64,000 nucleotides of DNA from an uncultured Clostridia bacterium (GCA_945830395.1 CALZYE010000003.1:82918-146917); one strand, 5' to 3'. Positions 19,202 to 28,090 are shown, numbered from the stretch's first letter. A program made the numbers and translations. Notes: generated by a model from the letters alone, not told the origin.

Positions 19202-19210
19202 CCGCATCAC

Positions 19211-19252
19211 AAAAGAGGTTTCAGATGGGCTGCCCCATTTGAAACCTCTTTT
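19211..19252. terminator. Bidirectional terminator between ktrA and nifU
   Basis: A near-perfect stem of about 19 bp with arms AAAAGAGGTTTCAGATGGG and CCCATTTGAAACCTCTTTT. A-rich and T-rich flanks make it work on both strands between two convergent operons. Confidence 0.9.
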
Positions 19253-19304
19253 ATTTAACCTGCCAGCTGTTTTTTGTCCTATAACCCTTTTATTCTCCAC
19301 GGAT

Positions 19305-19751
19305 TTACTCTTCTGCTACATGATCGTGATCATCTTCCTCTTCATTCGGATCAAATCCTTCAAGTCCTTTATATTTCTTTCCGTTCTTTTCCGCATACTC
19401 GTAAATTGCACATTTTATTGCGTGATCTGCAAGAACTGAGCAATGAACTTTCACTGGAGGAAGTCCTCCAAGTTCATCGATAATGGTTTTATTGCTTATA
19501 GCAAGGGCTTCATCAATAGTTTTCCCTATAATCATCTCCGTAGCCATGCTTGAAGATGCAATCGCACTTCCGCATCCGAAGGTTTTAAACTTTGCATCGA
19601 CGATTACATCATTTTCAACCTTAATCTGCACCTGCATCATATCTCCACATACGGGGCTTCCGTAAACTCCTGTTCCGTCAGGATTCTCCAATTCTCCAAC
19701 ATTTCTTGGATTCATGAAATGATCCATTACTTTATCATTATATAGTCCCAT
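19305..19751 (-). CDS. Iron-sulfur cluster scaffold protein, NifU/IscU N-terminal type
   Basis: Scaffold on which the partner cysteine desulfurase builds Fe-S clusters. It begins MGLYNDKVMDHFMNPRNVGE and has three conserved Cys: GSPVCGDMMQ, KTFGCGSAIASSSMATE and VKVHCSVLAD. The 148 residues end in an acidic, His-rich tail (NEEEDDHDHVAEE). Start at 19751 is one base after the nifS stop; a longer frame upstream runs into nifS. The two genes form one unit. No Rrf2-type regulator lies upstream. Confidence 0.95.
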   Translation of the reverse strand: MGLYNDKVMDHFMNPRNVGELENPDGTGVYGSPVCGDMMQVQIKVENDVIVDAKFKTFGCGSAIASSSMATEMIIGKTIDEALAISNKTIIDELGGLPPVKVHCSVLADHAIKCAIYEYAEKNGKKYKGLEGFDPNEEEDDHDHVAEE

Positions 19752-19752
19752 T

Positions 19753-20940
19753 TTAGTTCCATCCTTTTTCACTGTTCACTGGAGACAGTTCTCTCAGCTT
19801 TTCAACTACTTCTACTAATTTTTCGACTGCAAAATCAATTTCTTCTTTGGTTGTATAATCTCCCGTTGTAAACCTGATGCTTCCATGAATCATCTCATGG
19901 GGAATTCCTATAGCCGAAAGCACATGGGAGGGATTAAGCGACTTGGAGGAACATGCCGATCCTGTTGAAACCGCTACACCGTACATATCCATGAGAAGGA
20001 GAATTGATTCTCCCTCAATATACTCAAATGTTATATTTGCATTGCCGGGATGCCGGTGCTTCCTGCTTCCGTTAACGAATACCTTTGGAATTTTCTTTTC
20101 AATTTCGCTTACAAGGTAATCGCGAAGTTCACTGCAATGTCTTATGTGATTGTCAAGATTCGTCCTTGCCATCTCAGCAGCTTTGCCGAATCCCACAATT
20201 CCTGCCATATTCTCGGTGCCGGCTCTCTTTCCCATTTCCTGTGCGCCACCGTGTATAAAGTTTGAGATTCTCACGCCTCTCCTAATATACAGAGCGCCCT
20301 GACCCTTAGGTCCGTAAATTTTGTGGGCAGACATCGACAGCATATCCACCCCTAAATCTTTAACATCAATTTCAACATTTCCCAACGCCTGTACGGCATC
20401 TGTATGAAACAGTACCTTATGTCTGCGGGCAACTTCAGCAAGCTCTTTAATGGGTTCGATGGTTCCGATTTCGTTGTTGACAAACATTATACTGATCAAA
20501 ACGGTTTCGTCTTTTATAGCCTTTTCCAGGTCTTCCGGCGAAACAAATCCTTCTTTATCCACATCTAAATAAGTCACCTCGAATCCCTGTTTCTCAAGAT
20601 ATTCACATGTATGTAGCACCGCATGATGTTCTATACAGCTTGTTATAATGTGATTGCCTTTGCCCTTTGCTCTCATGTCAAAAGCGGTGCTTTCCAACGC
20701 CCAGTTATCCGCCTCGCTTCCGCTTCCCGTGAAATAAATTTCCTTGGGAGAGGCTCCGACTAAATTTGCCACCTGTTCCCTCGCTTTATCGAGAGCTGAT
20801 TTGGACTCAAGTCCAATGGTATATAAGCTGGAAGCATTACCGTAATGCTCTATGAAATATGGTATCATTTCTTTCAAAACTTCTTCTTTAACCGGTGTGG
20901 TTGCCGAATAGTCAAGATATACATTTTTATATTCTGCCAT
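19753..20940 (-). CDS. Cysteine desulfurase (NifS/IscS family)
   Basis: PLP enzyme that moves sulfur from cysteine to the scaffold. From the ATG at 20940, behind AAAGGAG, it is 395 residues. It begins VYLDYSATTPV, has the cofactor lysine motif SMSAHKIYGPKG near residue 205, and the mobile active-site loop with Cys in VSTGSACSSKSLNPSHVL. The loop length is of the group I NifS/IscS type. An upstream Met in the same frame lies before the ribosome site and is rejected. Confidence 0.95.
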   Translation of the reverse strand: MAEYKNVYLDYSATTPVKEEVLKEMIPYFIEHYGNASSLYTIGLESKSALDKAREQVANLVGASPKEIYFTGSGSEADNWALESTAFDMRAKGKGNHIITSCIEHHAVLHTCEYLEKQGFEVTYLDVDKEGFVSPEDLEKAIKDETVLISIMFVNNEIGTIEPIKELAEVARRHKVLFHTDAVQALGNVEIDVKDLGVDMLSMSAHKIYGPKGQGALYIRRGVRISNFIHGGAQEMGKRAGTENMAGIVGFGKAAEMARTNLDNHIRHCSELRDYLVSEIEKKIPKVFVNGSRKHRHPGNANITFEYIEGESILLLMDMYGVAVSTGSACSSKSLNPSHVLSAIGIPHEMIHGSIRFTTGDYTTKEEIDFAVEKLVEVVEKLRELSPVNSEKGWN

Positions 20941-21112
20941 GAGTTTGACTCCTTTACTAAAAACTATTTTTTTTATACCATACATTTACAAAATTAAACA
21001 ATAACGGGCAAAAAATCGGTTAAAATAAATGTCCAAAAAACGGCTGTAGCCTTTTAAAACTTAACAAAGAAAAAAGTATATCGCCATATATGCTCTATAC
21101 CTGTAAATTTCT

Positions 21113-21298
21113 TTAAGATTTTTTATTGTCATCTACAAATTCTATATTCTCAAGCTGCGATCTGAGATTAGCCTTAAAAGCGTCAATATACTCTTCTCTA
21201 AGCAATCCCTGCTCCAGTTTTTCTTCCTCCGTCAAACCTTCTTTTTTTGATTTCCTGGCAAGCTCGTTTATCCTGTCTATTTTTTCCTGTGTAATCAT
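21113..21298 (-). CDS. DUF896 family protein (YnzC-like)
   Basis: A 61-residue cytoplasmic protein of unknown function. MITQEKIDRINELARKSKK followed by EGLTEEEKLEQ..LREEYIDAFK is the helical hairpin of the UPF0291/DUF896 family common in Firmicutes. It has an AGGAATT site before the ATG and stands alone between comEA and nifS, with about 170 bases on its downstream side. Family assignment is firm, role unknown. Confidence 0.88.
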   Translation of the reverse strand: MITQEKIDRINELARKSKKEGLTEEEKLEQGLLREEYIDAFKANLRSQLENIEFVDDNKKS

Positions 21299-21353
21299 AT
21301 AATTCCTCCATGATGATTATATCAAAGTATAATCATCATGGCAATACACTAAA

Positions 21354-22004
21354 CTAAATCGTCACATATGGCTGCATTTTCTTAAATGTCTTATCTCCTA
21401 TGCCGCTTATCTTTTTCAATTCTTCTATGGACTTGAACCCTCCGTTTGAGCTTCTGAATTGAAGAATTTTTTCTGCAGTTGACGGTCCTACTCCTGATAT
21501 TTTCTGAAGTTCTTTGGCATCGGCACTGTTTATGTTTATTTTCTTTTCCCCTTCACCGTTAGAATTATTTGCAGACGCTGCACCTCCTGCGCCTGCACCG
21601 GACATGGAATTACCTTCATTCTTGCGTGGAACAATGATTTTCTGTCCATCCTTAACCGTTTCAGCCTGATTTATAGTTCCGGTATCGGCTTTCTTTGTAA
21701 GTCCGCCGGCTTTTTCAATGGCCTCAAATATTCGAGACTCTGCCGAAATCTCATATACTCCCGGCATTTTAACTTCTCCGCTTACATCTACATAGATTTT
21801 TCCGGAATTATTTTTATCCGCAGCGCCTTCTTCTTTAGTAACCGCGCTACCGCTGTCCTTACCTTTTTCTAAAGTAATTGAGTCATTTTCCCCTTTAGGT
21901 CCAAAAAGCAGAAATGCAGTGATAATAAGAATTATCACTGCCAATATTTTAAAAATATGCTCATGCTCAACTGCTTTTCGGAAAACTTCTCTGAGTTTAT
22001 CCAT
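21354..22004 (-). CDS. comEA: ComEA-type DNA-binding competence protein
   Basis: Membrane-anchored DNA receptor for natural transformation. Residues 17-36 (HIFKILAVIILIITAFLLF region) form one N-terminal transmembrane helix. A Ser/Glu-rich linker follows, then a SLBB domain (YVDVSGEVKMPGVYEI to KIIVPR, about 70-128), an Asn/Gly-rich linker and a tandem helix-hairpin-helix DNA-binding domain (NINSADAKELQKISGVGPSTAEKIL, ending at 216). The length is typical. It lies last in the obgE/radical-SAM run; with cinA and recA elsewhere in the window, competence is plausible but not shown. Confidence 0.92.
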   Translation of the reverse strand: MDKLREVFRKAVEHEHIFKILAVIILIITAFLLFGPKGENDSITLEKGKDSGSAVTKEEGAADKNNSGKIYVDVSGEVKMPGVYEISAESRIFEAIEKAGGLTKKADTGTINQAETVKDGQKIIVPRKNEGNSMSGAGAGGAASANNSNGEGEKKININSADAKELQKISGVGPSTAEKILQFRSSNGGFKSIEELKKISGIGDKTFKKMQPYVTI

Positions 22005-22036
22005 CGCTTTCCTCCATAAATATATTTACCATTATT

Positions 22037-22726
22037 TTACATCCACTTTATTCCGTAGTCAACAGGCAAAATTAATTTATCTCTGCAAACTTCAATTTCA
22101 TGCCTTTCAACATCCAGTTTCCCAAACTCCAAAAATGTTTCAATTACAAGTTCCACACTGAGATTGGACCTGCTTCCACAGTCAAGAAGCACCATAAGTT
22201 TTACATCATTTTCCTCTGTATACTTAAGAGTGATTTTTTGAATTTTGTCCCTAATATCAACTTCTTTTAATTCTTTGCTCTTCTTCTGCCTTTTGAATGC
22301 CGTTATTTTTGCCTGCCTTAAATAATTTTCAACTGTCTTTTCAATATTGTCATCTACTCTTGAAAAAGGGAGAGTAACTTCATATTCTGCCGATATTACG
22401 GCAGCTGCAACAGTTTTCTTTTTTTCAAGAATGCTGCCGAAATTGACAATCCCAATACCCTCCGGTAAATTTGCCAAAAGCTCATCCATAATCTTGCTTT
22501 TGCTGACAGGTTCTTTTGTTTCAAACTCCAACAGTTCACCCCGGGCTTCGTATCCCAGTGACAATGGCTGTGCAAATCCCATTTTAGGGTGCGGGTTGAA
22601 TCCCTGACTGTACGCCAAATCTATTCCGCAGCGTCTGAAAGCACGCTTAAAAAGTCTTTGCATATCCAGGTGGGATGTGTATTTTATGTATCCTTTCTTG
22701 GAAAATGACAAAACATATTTACACAT
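22037..22726 (-). CDS. TIGR03936/DUF2344 radical SAM-linked protein
   Basis: Companion of TIGR03960 radical SAM proteins; biochemical role unknown. It begins YVLSFSKKGYIKYTSHLDMQRLFKRAFRR and has GFNPHPKMGFAQPLSLGYEA, both diagnostic. From the ATG at 22726 it is 229 residues and overlaps the radical SAM gene by eight bases behind GGAGG, which decides the start over a longer upstream frame. In many bacteria the pair precedes an RNase G gene and ribosomal genes; here obgE-rpmA-rplU lies upstream but no RNase G gene follows. Confidence 0.9.
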   Translation of the reverse strand: MCKYVLSFSKKGYIKYTSHLDMQRLFKRAFRRCGIDLAYSQGFNPHPKMGFAQPLSLGYEARGELLEFETKEPVSKSKIMDELLANLPEGIGIVNFGSILEKKKTVAAAVISAEYEVTLPFSRVDDNIEKTVENYLRQAKITAFKRQKKSKELKEVDIRDKIQKITLKYTEENDVKLMVLLDCGSRSNLSVELVIETFLEFGKLDVERHEIEVCRDKLILPVDYGIKWM

Positions 22727-25073
22727 ACATACCTCCCTGCCTGCAAACCGTCCTTTGATTAACTCCACATCCCGTGCATCCGTATCTGCAGTCATGGGTT
22801 GTCTTTTCGCCTACAGCTTTTTCATTTTCCGATTTGAGATACGACTTGGTTACACCGGAATCAATTATATCCCAAGGTAAGAACTCATTGTAGTCTCTAT
22901 GACGCTGAACATAGAATTTATAGTCCTGCGTCCACTCATTTAAAAGTTTATTCCATACATCTCTTTTATAATGCTCACTCCATCCGTCGAACTTACATCC
23001 CGCTTTATGAGCCATGATAAGAAGTTCTCCCATCTTCCTGTCACCTTTTGCAAATACGGCTTCGCATGTGCTTACGGCATCGTCGTGGTAGTTGAATGTA
23101 ACATTTTTTATTTTAAGTATACCGGAAAGATAATTGTGCTTTTCTGTAAATGTTTCTGTCGAGTTCTGACCAAACCACTGAAAAGGAGTGTGGGGTTTTG
23201 GAACGAAGTTGGAAACACTTACGGTCACATTAAATCTTCCTCCTCTGCCGGATTTCTTATGAATTTCTATTATGTGCTTTGCAATCTCGGCTATTGCATC
23301 CAAATCCTTTTTCGTCTCTGTAGGAAGACCAATCATAAAGTACAGTTTGACATGTCTCCACCCAAGTTCTATGGCCTGTTCTACAGCACTGTAAATATCC
23401 TCTTCCGTAATACCCTTGTTTATAACATCTCTCAATCTCTGAGTTCCCGCTTCGGGAGCAAATGTAAGCCCCGACTTTTTATATCCCTGAATTTCATCAA
23501 GAACTTTAAATGAAAAGTTGTCCAACCTAAGTGAAGGCAACGACAGTGAAACATTTCTCTCTTTGCAGTATCTCGTTAAGTCAATTGCAAGATTCTCAAA
23601 TTCCGAATAATCGCTTGTAGAAAGTGAGAGTATGGACAGTTCATCATGCCCCGTGTTTTTTAACTGCTCTGCCGCCAGATTCATTATGTTTTCTTTTTTC
23701 CGTTCTCTTATAGGCCTGTATATCATACCTGCCTGACAAAACCTGCACCCGCGAGTGCAGCCTCTGAAGGTTTCCACTACGGCTCTGTCATGGACCGTTT
23801 CTATCAGCGGAACAATATTTTCTGTAGGATAAACCGCCATATTCAAGTCGTGAATCATAGCTTTCTTTACTTTATCCGGAGCTTTCTCATAAAGCTTCTT
23901 ATACTCCGTAATCCTGCCCTTTTCATCGTACAGCGGCTCATAAAATGACGGTATATAAACACCTTCAAGCCTGCAGCATTCTTTAAACAGCGTCTCTTTT
24001 GTCCATCCTTTCTTTTTTCTGCAGTCGACGAGTTCTATAATCTTCGGTAAAAGTTCTTCGCCGTCACCTATGAGAAAAATATCGATGAAAGGCGCCAAGG
24101 GCTCCGGATTAAAAGCACAAGGTCCGCCGGCAATTACAATCGGATAGGAATCATCTCTGTCCCGGGCAAGCATGGGAATTTTGCCCAGTTCAAGCATATT
24201 TAAAATATTTGTAAATGACATTTCATATTGGAGCGTAAATCCGAAAATATCCATATCCCTTACAGGAGTTTTGCTTTCCAGAGTAAAAAGCGGATAGTTG
24301 TACTTTCGCATTATATCTTCCATATCCGCTGCGGGTGCAAAAACTCTTTCACAGGAGGCATTTTCCACTTTATTAACGAGATTATAGATGATTTGAAGCC
24401 CCATATACGACATTCCTATTTCATATAAATCCGGAAAAGCAAAAGCGAAGGCAACATCAATATCCCTGTGATCTTTCATAATACAGTTTATTTCGTTTCC
24501 CGTATATCTGGCAGGTTTTTCGACTTGTTTCAGGAGATAATCAATTGAAGGAAGAAACAGGCTGTCAATGGATTTACCTATTTTTTTTTCGATTGCTCTC
24601 ATGTAATTATTTATTTCAATCTTTGCATTTATGAGACGCTCCGTTCTTTCAATATTTTCACCGGGCTTGTGAATTAAGTAATCAATTCTTTCATCTATGC
24701 CTGCATATTTGTCTTCTTTGACCAGTCTGTCACCAAGGCAAACAAGATCGGTTTCGCTGATATCCTTAATGTCTCCGAATCTATAATTCATATGTGTTCT
24801 GACAATCTCAGACTCTCTGGTAAATCCCAAGTTCAAAAGAATATCGGCTCCAACCGTTTCATGGTGCTTCTCCGTTCTTGCCACATCATGAATCAGACCT
24901 GAAACTTTAATGAGATTCAGGTCAAGATTACATCCGTTCTTATTAAGTTCTTCTCCTATTCTAAATGCTGTATCGCTTACTGCCTCACAATGTTTTATCA
25001 CATGTTCCGGAGTGTTGTATTTTTTGAATAACTTATAACACTCTTTTACAGTCAAATTCTTGTATTCTGCCAT
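22719..25073 (-). CDS. TIGR03960-type B12-binding radical SAM protein fused to an N-terminal HD domain
   Basis: 784 residues, well above the roughly 600 typical of this radical SAM family. Residues 1-165 form an HD phosphohydrolase-like domain with His28, the His62-Asp63 pair (SGLIHDVAR), His70-His71 and Asp115. Residues 183 onward match TIGR03960: QVEKPARYTGNEIN, a B12-like Rossmann region (FAFPDLYEIGMSYMGLQ, IAGGPCAFNPEPLAPF, IGDGEE) and the radical SAM cluster Cys439-Cys443-Cys446 (RGCTRGCRFCQAG). A Cys-rich tail (CRYGCTGCGVN) ends the protein. The frame is continuous, with no stop between parts. It overlaps DUF2344 downstream and follows obgE. Function unknown. Confidence 0.9.
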   Translation of the reverse strand: MAEYKNLTVKECYKLFKKYNTPEHVIKHCEAVSDTAFRIGEELNKNGCNLDLNLIKVSGLIHDVARTEKHHETVGADILLNLGFTRESEIVRTHMNYRFGDIKDISETDLVCLGDRLVKEDKYAGIDERIDYLIHKPGENIERTERLINAKIEINNYMRAIEKKIGKSIDSLFLPSIDYLLKQVEKPARYTGNEINCIMKDHRDIDVAFAFAFPDLYEIGMSYMGLQIIYNLVNKVENASCERVFAPAADMEDIMRKYNYPLFTLESKTPVRDMDIFGFTLQYEMSFTNILNMLELGKIPMLARDRDDSYPIVIAGGPCAFNPEPLAPFIDIFLIGDGEELLPKIIELVDCRKKKGWTKETLFKECCRLEGVYIPSFYEPLYDEKGRITEYKKLYEKAPDKVKKAMIHDLNMAVYPTENIVPLIETVHDRAVVETFRGCTRGCRFCQAGMIYRPIRERKKENIMNLAAEQLKNTGHDELSILSLSTSDYSEFENLAIDLTRYCKERNVSLSLPSLRLDNFSFKVLDEIQGYKKSGLTFAPEAGTQRLRDVINKGITEEDIYSAVEQAIELGWRHVKLYFMIGLPTETKKDLDAIAEIAKHIIEIHKKSGRGGRFNVTVSVSNFVPKPHTPFQWFGQNSTETFTEKHNYLSGILKIKNVTFNYHDDAVSTCEAVFAKGDRKMGELLIMAHKAGCKFDGWSEHYKRDVWNKLLNEWTQDYKFYVQRHRDYNEFLPWDIIDSGVTKSYLKSENEKAVGEKTTHDCRYGCTGCGVNQRTVCRQGGMYV

Positions 25074-25094
25074 AGCACTTCATTCCTCTTAGAA

Positions 25095-26387
25095 TTAATA
25101 CTCATCGTAGTATTCAAACTCATAACCAAATACTCTTATGGTATCTCCTTCTTTCATTCCCATCTCAATCATCTTGTCGATGGCTCCTTTTTTTTCCATA
25201 TACTTATACAAATATCTCAAAGAGCCGAAATCATTGAAGTTCGTTGAGTCAAATATTTTCTTAAGCTGCTTTCCGGTAACCACATAAGCACCGTCTGCCA
25301 TGGAAACTTCAACATTCTTGTACTCCGGATCTCTGTCGTCAAGTTCAAAATCAAAATACTCTGCTTCAGGTTCCTCCGGCGGCAGTTCTTCAACTTTTTT
25401 AAGTTCCGATAAAGCTTCGTTCAATATTTCAGAGACACCGTAATTAATAGGTGCGGACATAGGAAAAACTTTATAGCCTTTTCCTTCGACATACTCTTTA
25501 AAGGCCTTATATTCTTCACCCTTCTCATCTATCAGGTCAATCTTATTTGCAGCGACAATCATCGGCTTCTTTGCAACCGCCTTGCTGTACTGATTCAGTT
25601 CATTGTTAATCTTGTCAAAATCCTCAATAGGATTTCTTCCTTCCGAACCTGCAACATCCACCACATGTATCAATACCTTAGTTCTTTCGATGTGCTTTAA
25701 AAACTTAAGACCCAATCCCAGCCCTCTGTGTGCTCCTTCTATTATGCCGGCAATATCTGCCATAACAAAGGCGGTATCGTGCAGTTTCACCACACCTAAA
25801 TTAGGGTCAATTGTAGTAAAATGATAATTTTCTATCCTCGGCTTTGCACTTGTTGACACTGCCAATAAACTTGATTTGCCCACATTGGGAAATCCCACCA
25901 GACCCACATCGGCAATCATCTTCAGTTCCAAGATTACCGTTCTTTCCTTGGCAGCCGTTCCCGCTTCTGCAAAATTGGGAGCCTGCCTTACGGAGTTTTT
26001 AAAGTGGGTATTTCCTTTTCCGCCTCTGCCCCCCTTTGCTGCAACGATAAAATCTCCGTCTTCAAGTAAATCTTTCATGATTTTACCGGAATCACAATCT
26101 ATTACAACAGTTCCCTTCGGAACTTTTATTATCAAATCCTTACCGTCCTTGCCAAAACGCTTCTTTCTCATGCCGTCTTGACCGTTTTCAGCTTCGTATT
26201 TCCTTTTGTACTTAAAGTCCATAAGGGTCCTAAGGTTTTTATCAGCCTTGATAATTATATCTCCGCCTTTTCCGCCATCTCCGCCATCGGGACCTCCTTC
26301 AGGGACAAAAGGCTCTCTGCGAAAGGATACGGCGCCATTGCCGCCTTTCCCCGATGCGATTTCTATTTTCGCTCTATCTACAAACAT
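25095..26387 (-). CDS. obgE: GTPase Obg/CgtA
   Basis: Essential GTPase of late 50S assembly and stress signalling. The Gly-rich Obg domain opens FVDRAKIEIASGKGGNGAVSF, the G domain carries GFPNVGKSS (P-loop), DIAGIIEGAHRG (Switch II) and ANKIDL, and a C-terminal OCT domain (YVVTGKQLKKIFDSTNF onward) ends at residue 430. Start chosen at 26387 behind TGGAG; an in-frame start 39 bases upstream lacks family residues. It is directly downstream of rpmA, the conserved order. Confidence 0.97.
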   Translation of the reverse strand: MFVDRAKIEIASGKGGNGAVSFRREPFVPEGGPDGGDGGKGGDIIIKADKNLRTLMDFKYKRKYEAENGQDGMRKKRFGKDGKDLIIKVPKGTVVIDCDSGKIMKDLLEDGDFIVAAKGGRGGKGNTHFKNSVRQAPNFAEAGTAAKERTVILELKMIADVGLVGFPNVGKSSLLAVSTSAKPRIENYHFTTIDPNLGVVKLHDTAFVMADIAGIIEGAHRGLGLGLKFLKHIERTKVLIHVVDVAGSEGRNPIEDFDKINNELNQYSKAVAKKPMIVAANKIDLIDEKGEEYKAFKEYVEGKGYKVFPMSAPINYGVSEILNEALSELKKVEELPPEEPEAEYFDFELDDRDPEYKNVEVSMADGAYVVTGKQLKKIFDSTNFNDFGSLRYLYKYMEKKGAIDKMIEMGMKEGDTIRVFGYEFEYYDEY

Positions 26388-26441
26388 GTTTTTTCTCCAC
26401 AATGAAAAACAAGCCCCTACATACATAGGGGCTCCAAGTAT

Positions 26442-26702
26442 TTATGCTTCTTTCGGATAAACGCTAACCTGTTTTCTGGTTTTGCCTTTTCTCTCGAATT
26501 TTACAGCGCCATCGATCTTAGCAAACAATGTGTCATCACCGCCGATACCTACATTGTTGCCAGGATGAAGTTTGGTTCCTCTCTGTCTAACCAAAATGCT
26601 TCCGGCTGTAACGAACTGACCGTCACCAGTCTTGACGCCTAAACGTTTGGACTCGGACTCCCGTCCGTTCTTAGAGCTTCCTACTCCCTTTTTACTTGCC
26701 AT
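26442..26702 (-). CDS. rpmA: 50S ribosomal protein L27, without Firmicutes N-terminal extension
   Basis: L27 contacts the peptidyl-transferase centre with its N-terminus. The 86 residues begin directly [17 protein letters not shown]. Most Firmicutes make a precursor with about nine extra residues removed by the protease Prp. Here a stop codon lies in frame six codons before the ATG, between it and an AAGGAGGTG site, so no extension is encoded. rplU and rpmA are 32 bases apart, with no prp gene between them. Confidence 0.97.
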   Translation of the reverse strand: MASKKGVGSSKNGRESESKRLGVKTGDGQFVTAGSILVRQRGTKLHPGNNVGIGGDDTLFAKIDGAVKFERKGKTRKQVSVYPKEA

Positions 26703-26734
26703 AGACCAGACACCTCCTTACTGAATGACAATCC

Positions 26735-27214
26735 TTATTTCTCTGCGTTCTGAATTGTTTCGATGATTACAGCTTTAGTCGCTTTCTCATCTACTTCGAT
26801 ATTGTTTTCCTTGGCATAAGCGATCAATTCATCTTTTTTCATGGATGAAGAAACCTTTGTCGCTTTAGCTTCTGACTTTGCAGGTGCTGCAACCTTCTTC
26901 ACTTCTCCTGTCAAACTTGTGATTTCAACTGTTGTGAAGGGCTGTCTGTGACCCTGCTTCTTTCTGTAGTCTTTCTTGTTCTTGTACTTAAAGATGATGA
27001 TTTTAGGTCCTTTTCCATTCTTTTTGACTTCTGCAACCACCTTAGCTCCTTCAACATAAGGAGTACCAAATTTAGTTTCTGAGTCGTTGTTAAGAACCAA
27101 AACCTTATCGAATTCAACTGATTTGCCTTCTTCGATTCCCAGTTTTTCAATGTTTAGAACATCACCTTCCTGTACGCGATACTGTTTTCCACCGGTTTCA
27201 ATTACTGCATACAT
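26735..27214 (-). CDS. rplU: 50S ribosomal protein L21 with added C-terminal HeH-like domain
   Basis: Residues 1-105 are a complete L21 ([30 protein letters not shown]). L21 is normally about 103 residues; here 54 more follow: an Ala/Lys linker (106-124) and residues 125-157, [30 protein letters not shown], which resembles the HeH/SAP-type nucleic-acid-binding helix-extension-helix. The start at 27214 lies behind GAGGAGG; a longer frame upstream is the untranslated leader. First gene of the rplU-rpmA-obgE operon. Confidence 0.95.
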   Translation of the reverse strand: MYAVIETGGKQYRVQEGDVLNIEKLGIEEGKSVEFDKVLVLNNDSETKFGTPYVEGAKVVAEVKKNGKGPKIIIFKYKNKKDYRKKQGHRQPFTTVEITSLTGEVKKVAAPAKSEAKATKVSSSMKKDELIAYAKENNIEVDEKATKAVIIETIQNAEK

Positions 27215-27300
27215 GATTCTTTTACCTCCTCTTTCCAGTCTCGCCTTTTCAGGTAGTACCAATAAATCAGGCACTTTAAAACCTTTGCCGTGCGGTCTAA
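27215..27300 (-). promoter_or_regulatory. Probable L21 leader (ribosomal protein autoregulatory RNA)
   Basis: The 86-base leader of rplU contains AGACCGCACGGCAAAGG, GTGCCTGATTT and ACTACCTGAAAAGGCGAGACTGG just before the ribosome site, in the order I recall for the Firmicutes L21 leader motif. That element is thought to bind L21 and control the operon. Recognition is from memory; no covariance model was run. Confidence 0.6.
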
Positions 27301-27307
27301 CTCAATA

Positions 27308-27336
27308 AGAATAACATATAACAAATGTTATGTCAA
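27308..27336 (-). promoter_or_regulatory. rplU operon promoter
   Basis: On the minus strand TTGACA (27336-27331), a 17-base spacer and TATTCT (27313-27308). Initiation is expected near 27301, at the edge of the leader. Confidence 0.75.
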
Positions 27337-27415
27337 ATTATAATTGGAATTCGACGGTGTCAACTTCTATGATTGCCAAACATATGTTACAAAACCCATC
27401 CGGCAAGCCGAAATT

Positions 27416-27800
27416 TCAGTTTGAACTTTTCTTCGACTTCAACTTTTTGATAAGTGTAACGATCATGTATACTATTATAATTATGTATGGCAGGAAAAAT
27501 ACTATAACATCTAACCAACCGTCCATTCCCACAAGTACACCAAGTGAACCTAAAATTATCAGTATATAAACTGTTAAATGCTTTGCAATGGACAGCCGCA
27601 ACTATGCCAACTGAGTATGCACCTATTGTCATAGGATTTACCACTACAAAAAACTTAGTTAACTTCTGCGTGAATACCTCACCTGACAACTGAAATGTCC
27701 AGCAAACGAAGGCTATCACATACACCGTTGCCAATATGTCCAAAACGACTGCAATCTTCCTTAAAGCAGTAATATACTTAGGATTATTCATTTTCTCCAT
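27416..27800 (-). pseudogene. Frameshifted four-helix membrane protein of unknown function
   Basis: The minus frame from an ATG at 27800, behind GGAGGG, reads MEKMNNPKYITALRK with two hydrophobic helices up to SVGIVAA near 27595. It then turns into unlikely sequence. The neighbouring frame continues from the same place as RLSIAKHLTVYILIILGSLG and gives two more helices and a basic tail (KKLKSKKSSN), stopping at 27416. Joined, they give a sensible protein of about 128 residues with four transmembrane segments. So one base has been gained or lost between about 27590 and 27605, or the read has an error. No slippery heptamer is visible. I do not recognise the family. Confidence 0.6.
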
Positions 27801-28090
27801 GAGAACCACCCTCCATTCTTTGTGACCCGAGTAGAATAAAGATATCTCTTAACTAAAGTATATAATAAAAAAGGAATATGCAAGCCAAATTTACATTTTA
27901 TGGGTTTTGAAATTTACAAAAACTATAAAACTAAAGAAAATACTGATTAATTTAATATTTCTATAATGATTGTAATTCTCCTCTACTAAGCGGATTTTAA
28001 CCTAAGGACATTAAACTCGTTATGTATTTCAATTTCGACAGATGTTAAAAATAAAAATATCATGCAAGTTCCCTTACTCAGGCATCCGTT
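27801..28090. other. AT-rich gap downstream of recA
   Basis: No gene is visible on either strand. The minus strand holds a possible promoter for the frameshifted membrane protein (TTGCAT near 27880 and TATACT near 27860, 15-base spacing). I see no convincing recA terminator, recX or rny. Confidence 0.4.

Noticed and set aside
27387..27594. C-terminal part of the longer minus frame over the membrane gene
   Set aside because: After about 27595 this frame gives Cys/His-rich nonsense, whereas the neighbouring frame continues the membrane helices.
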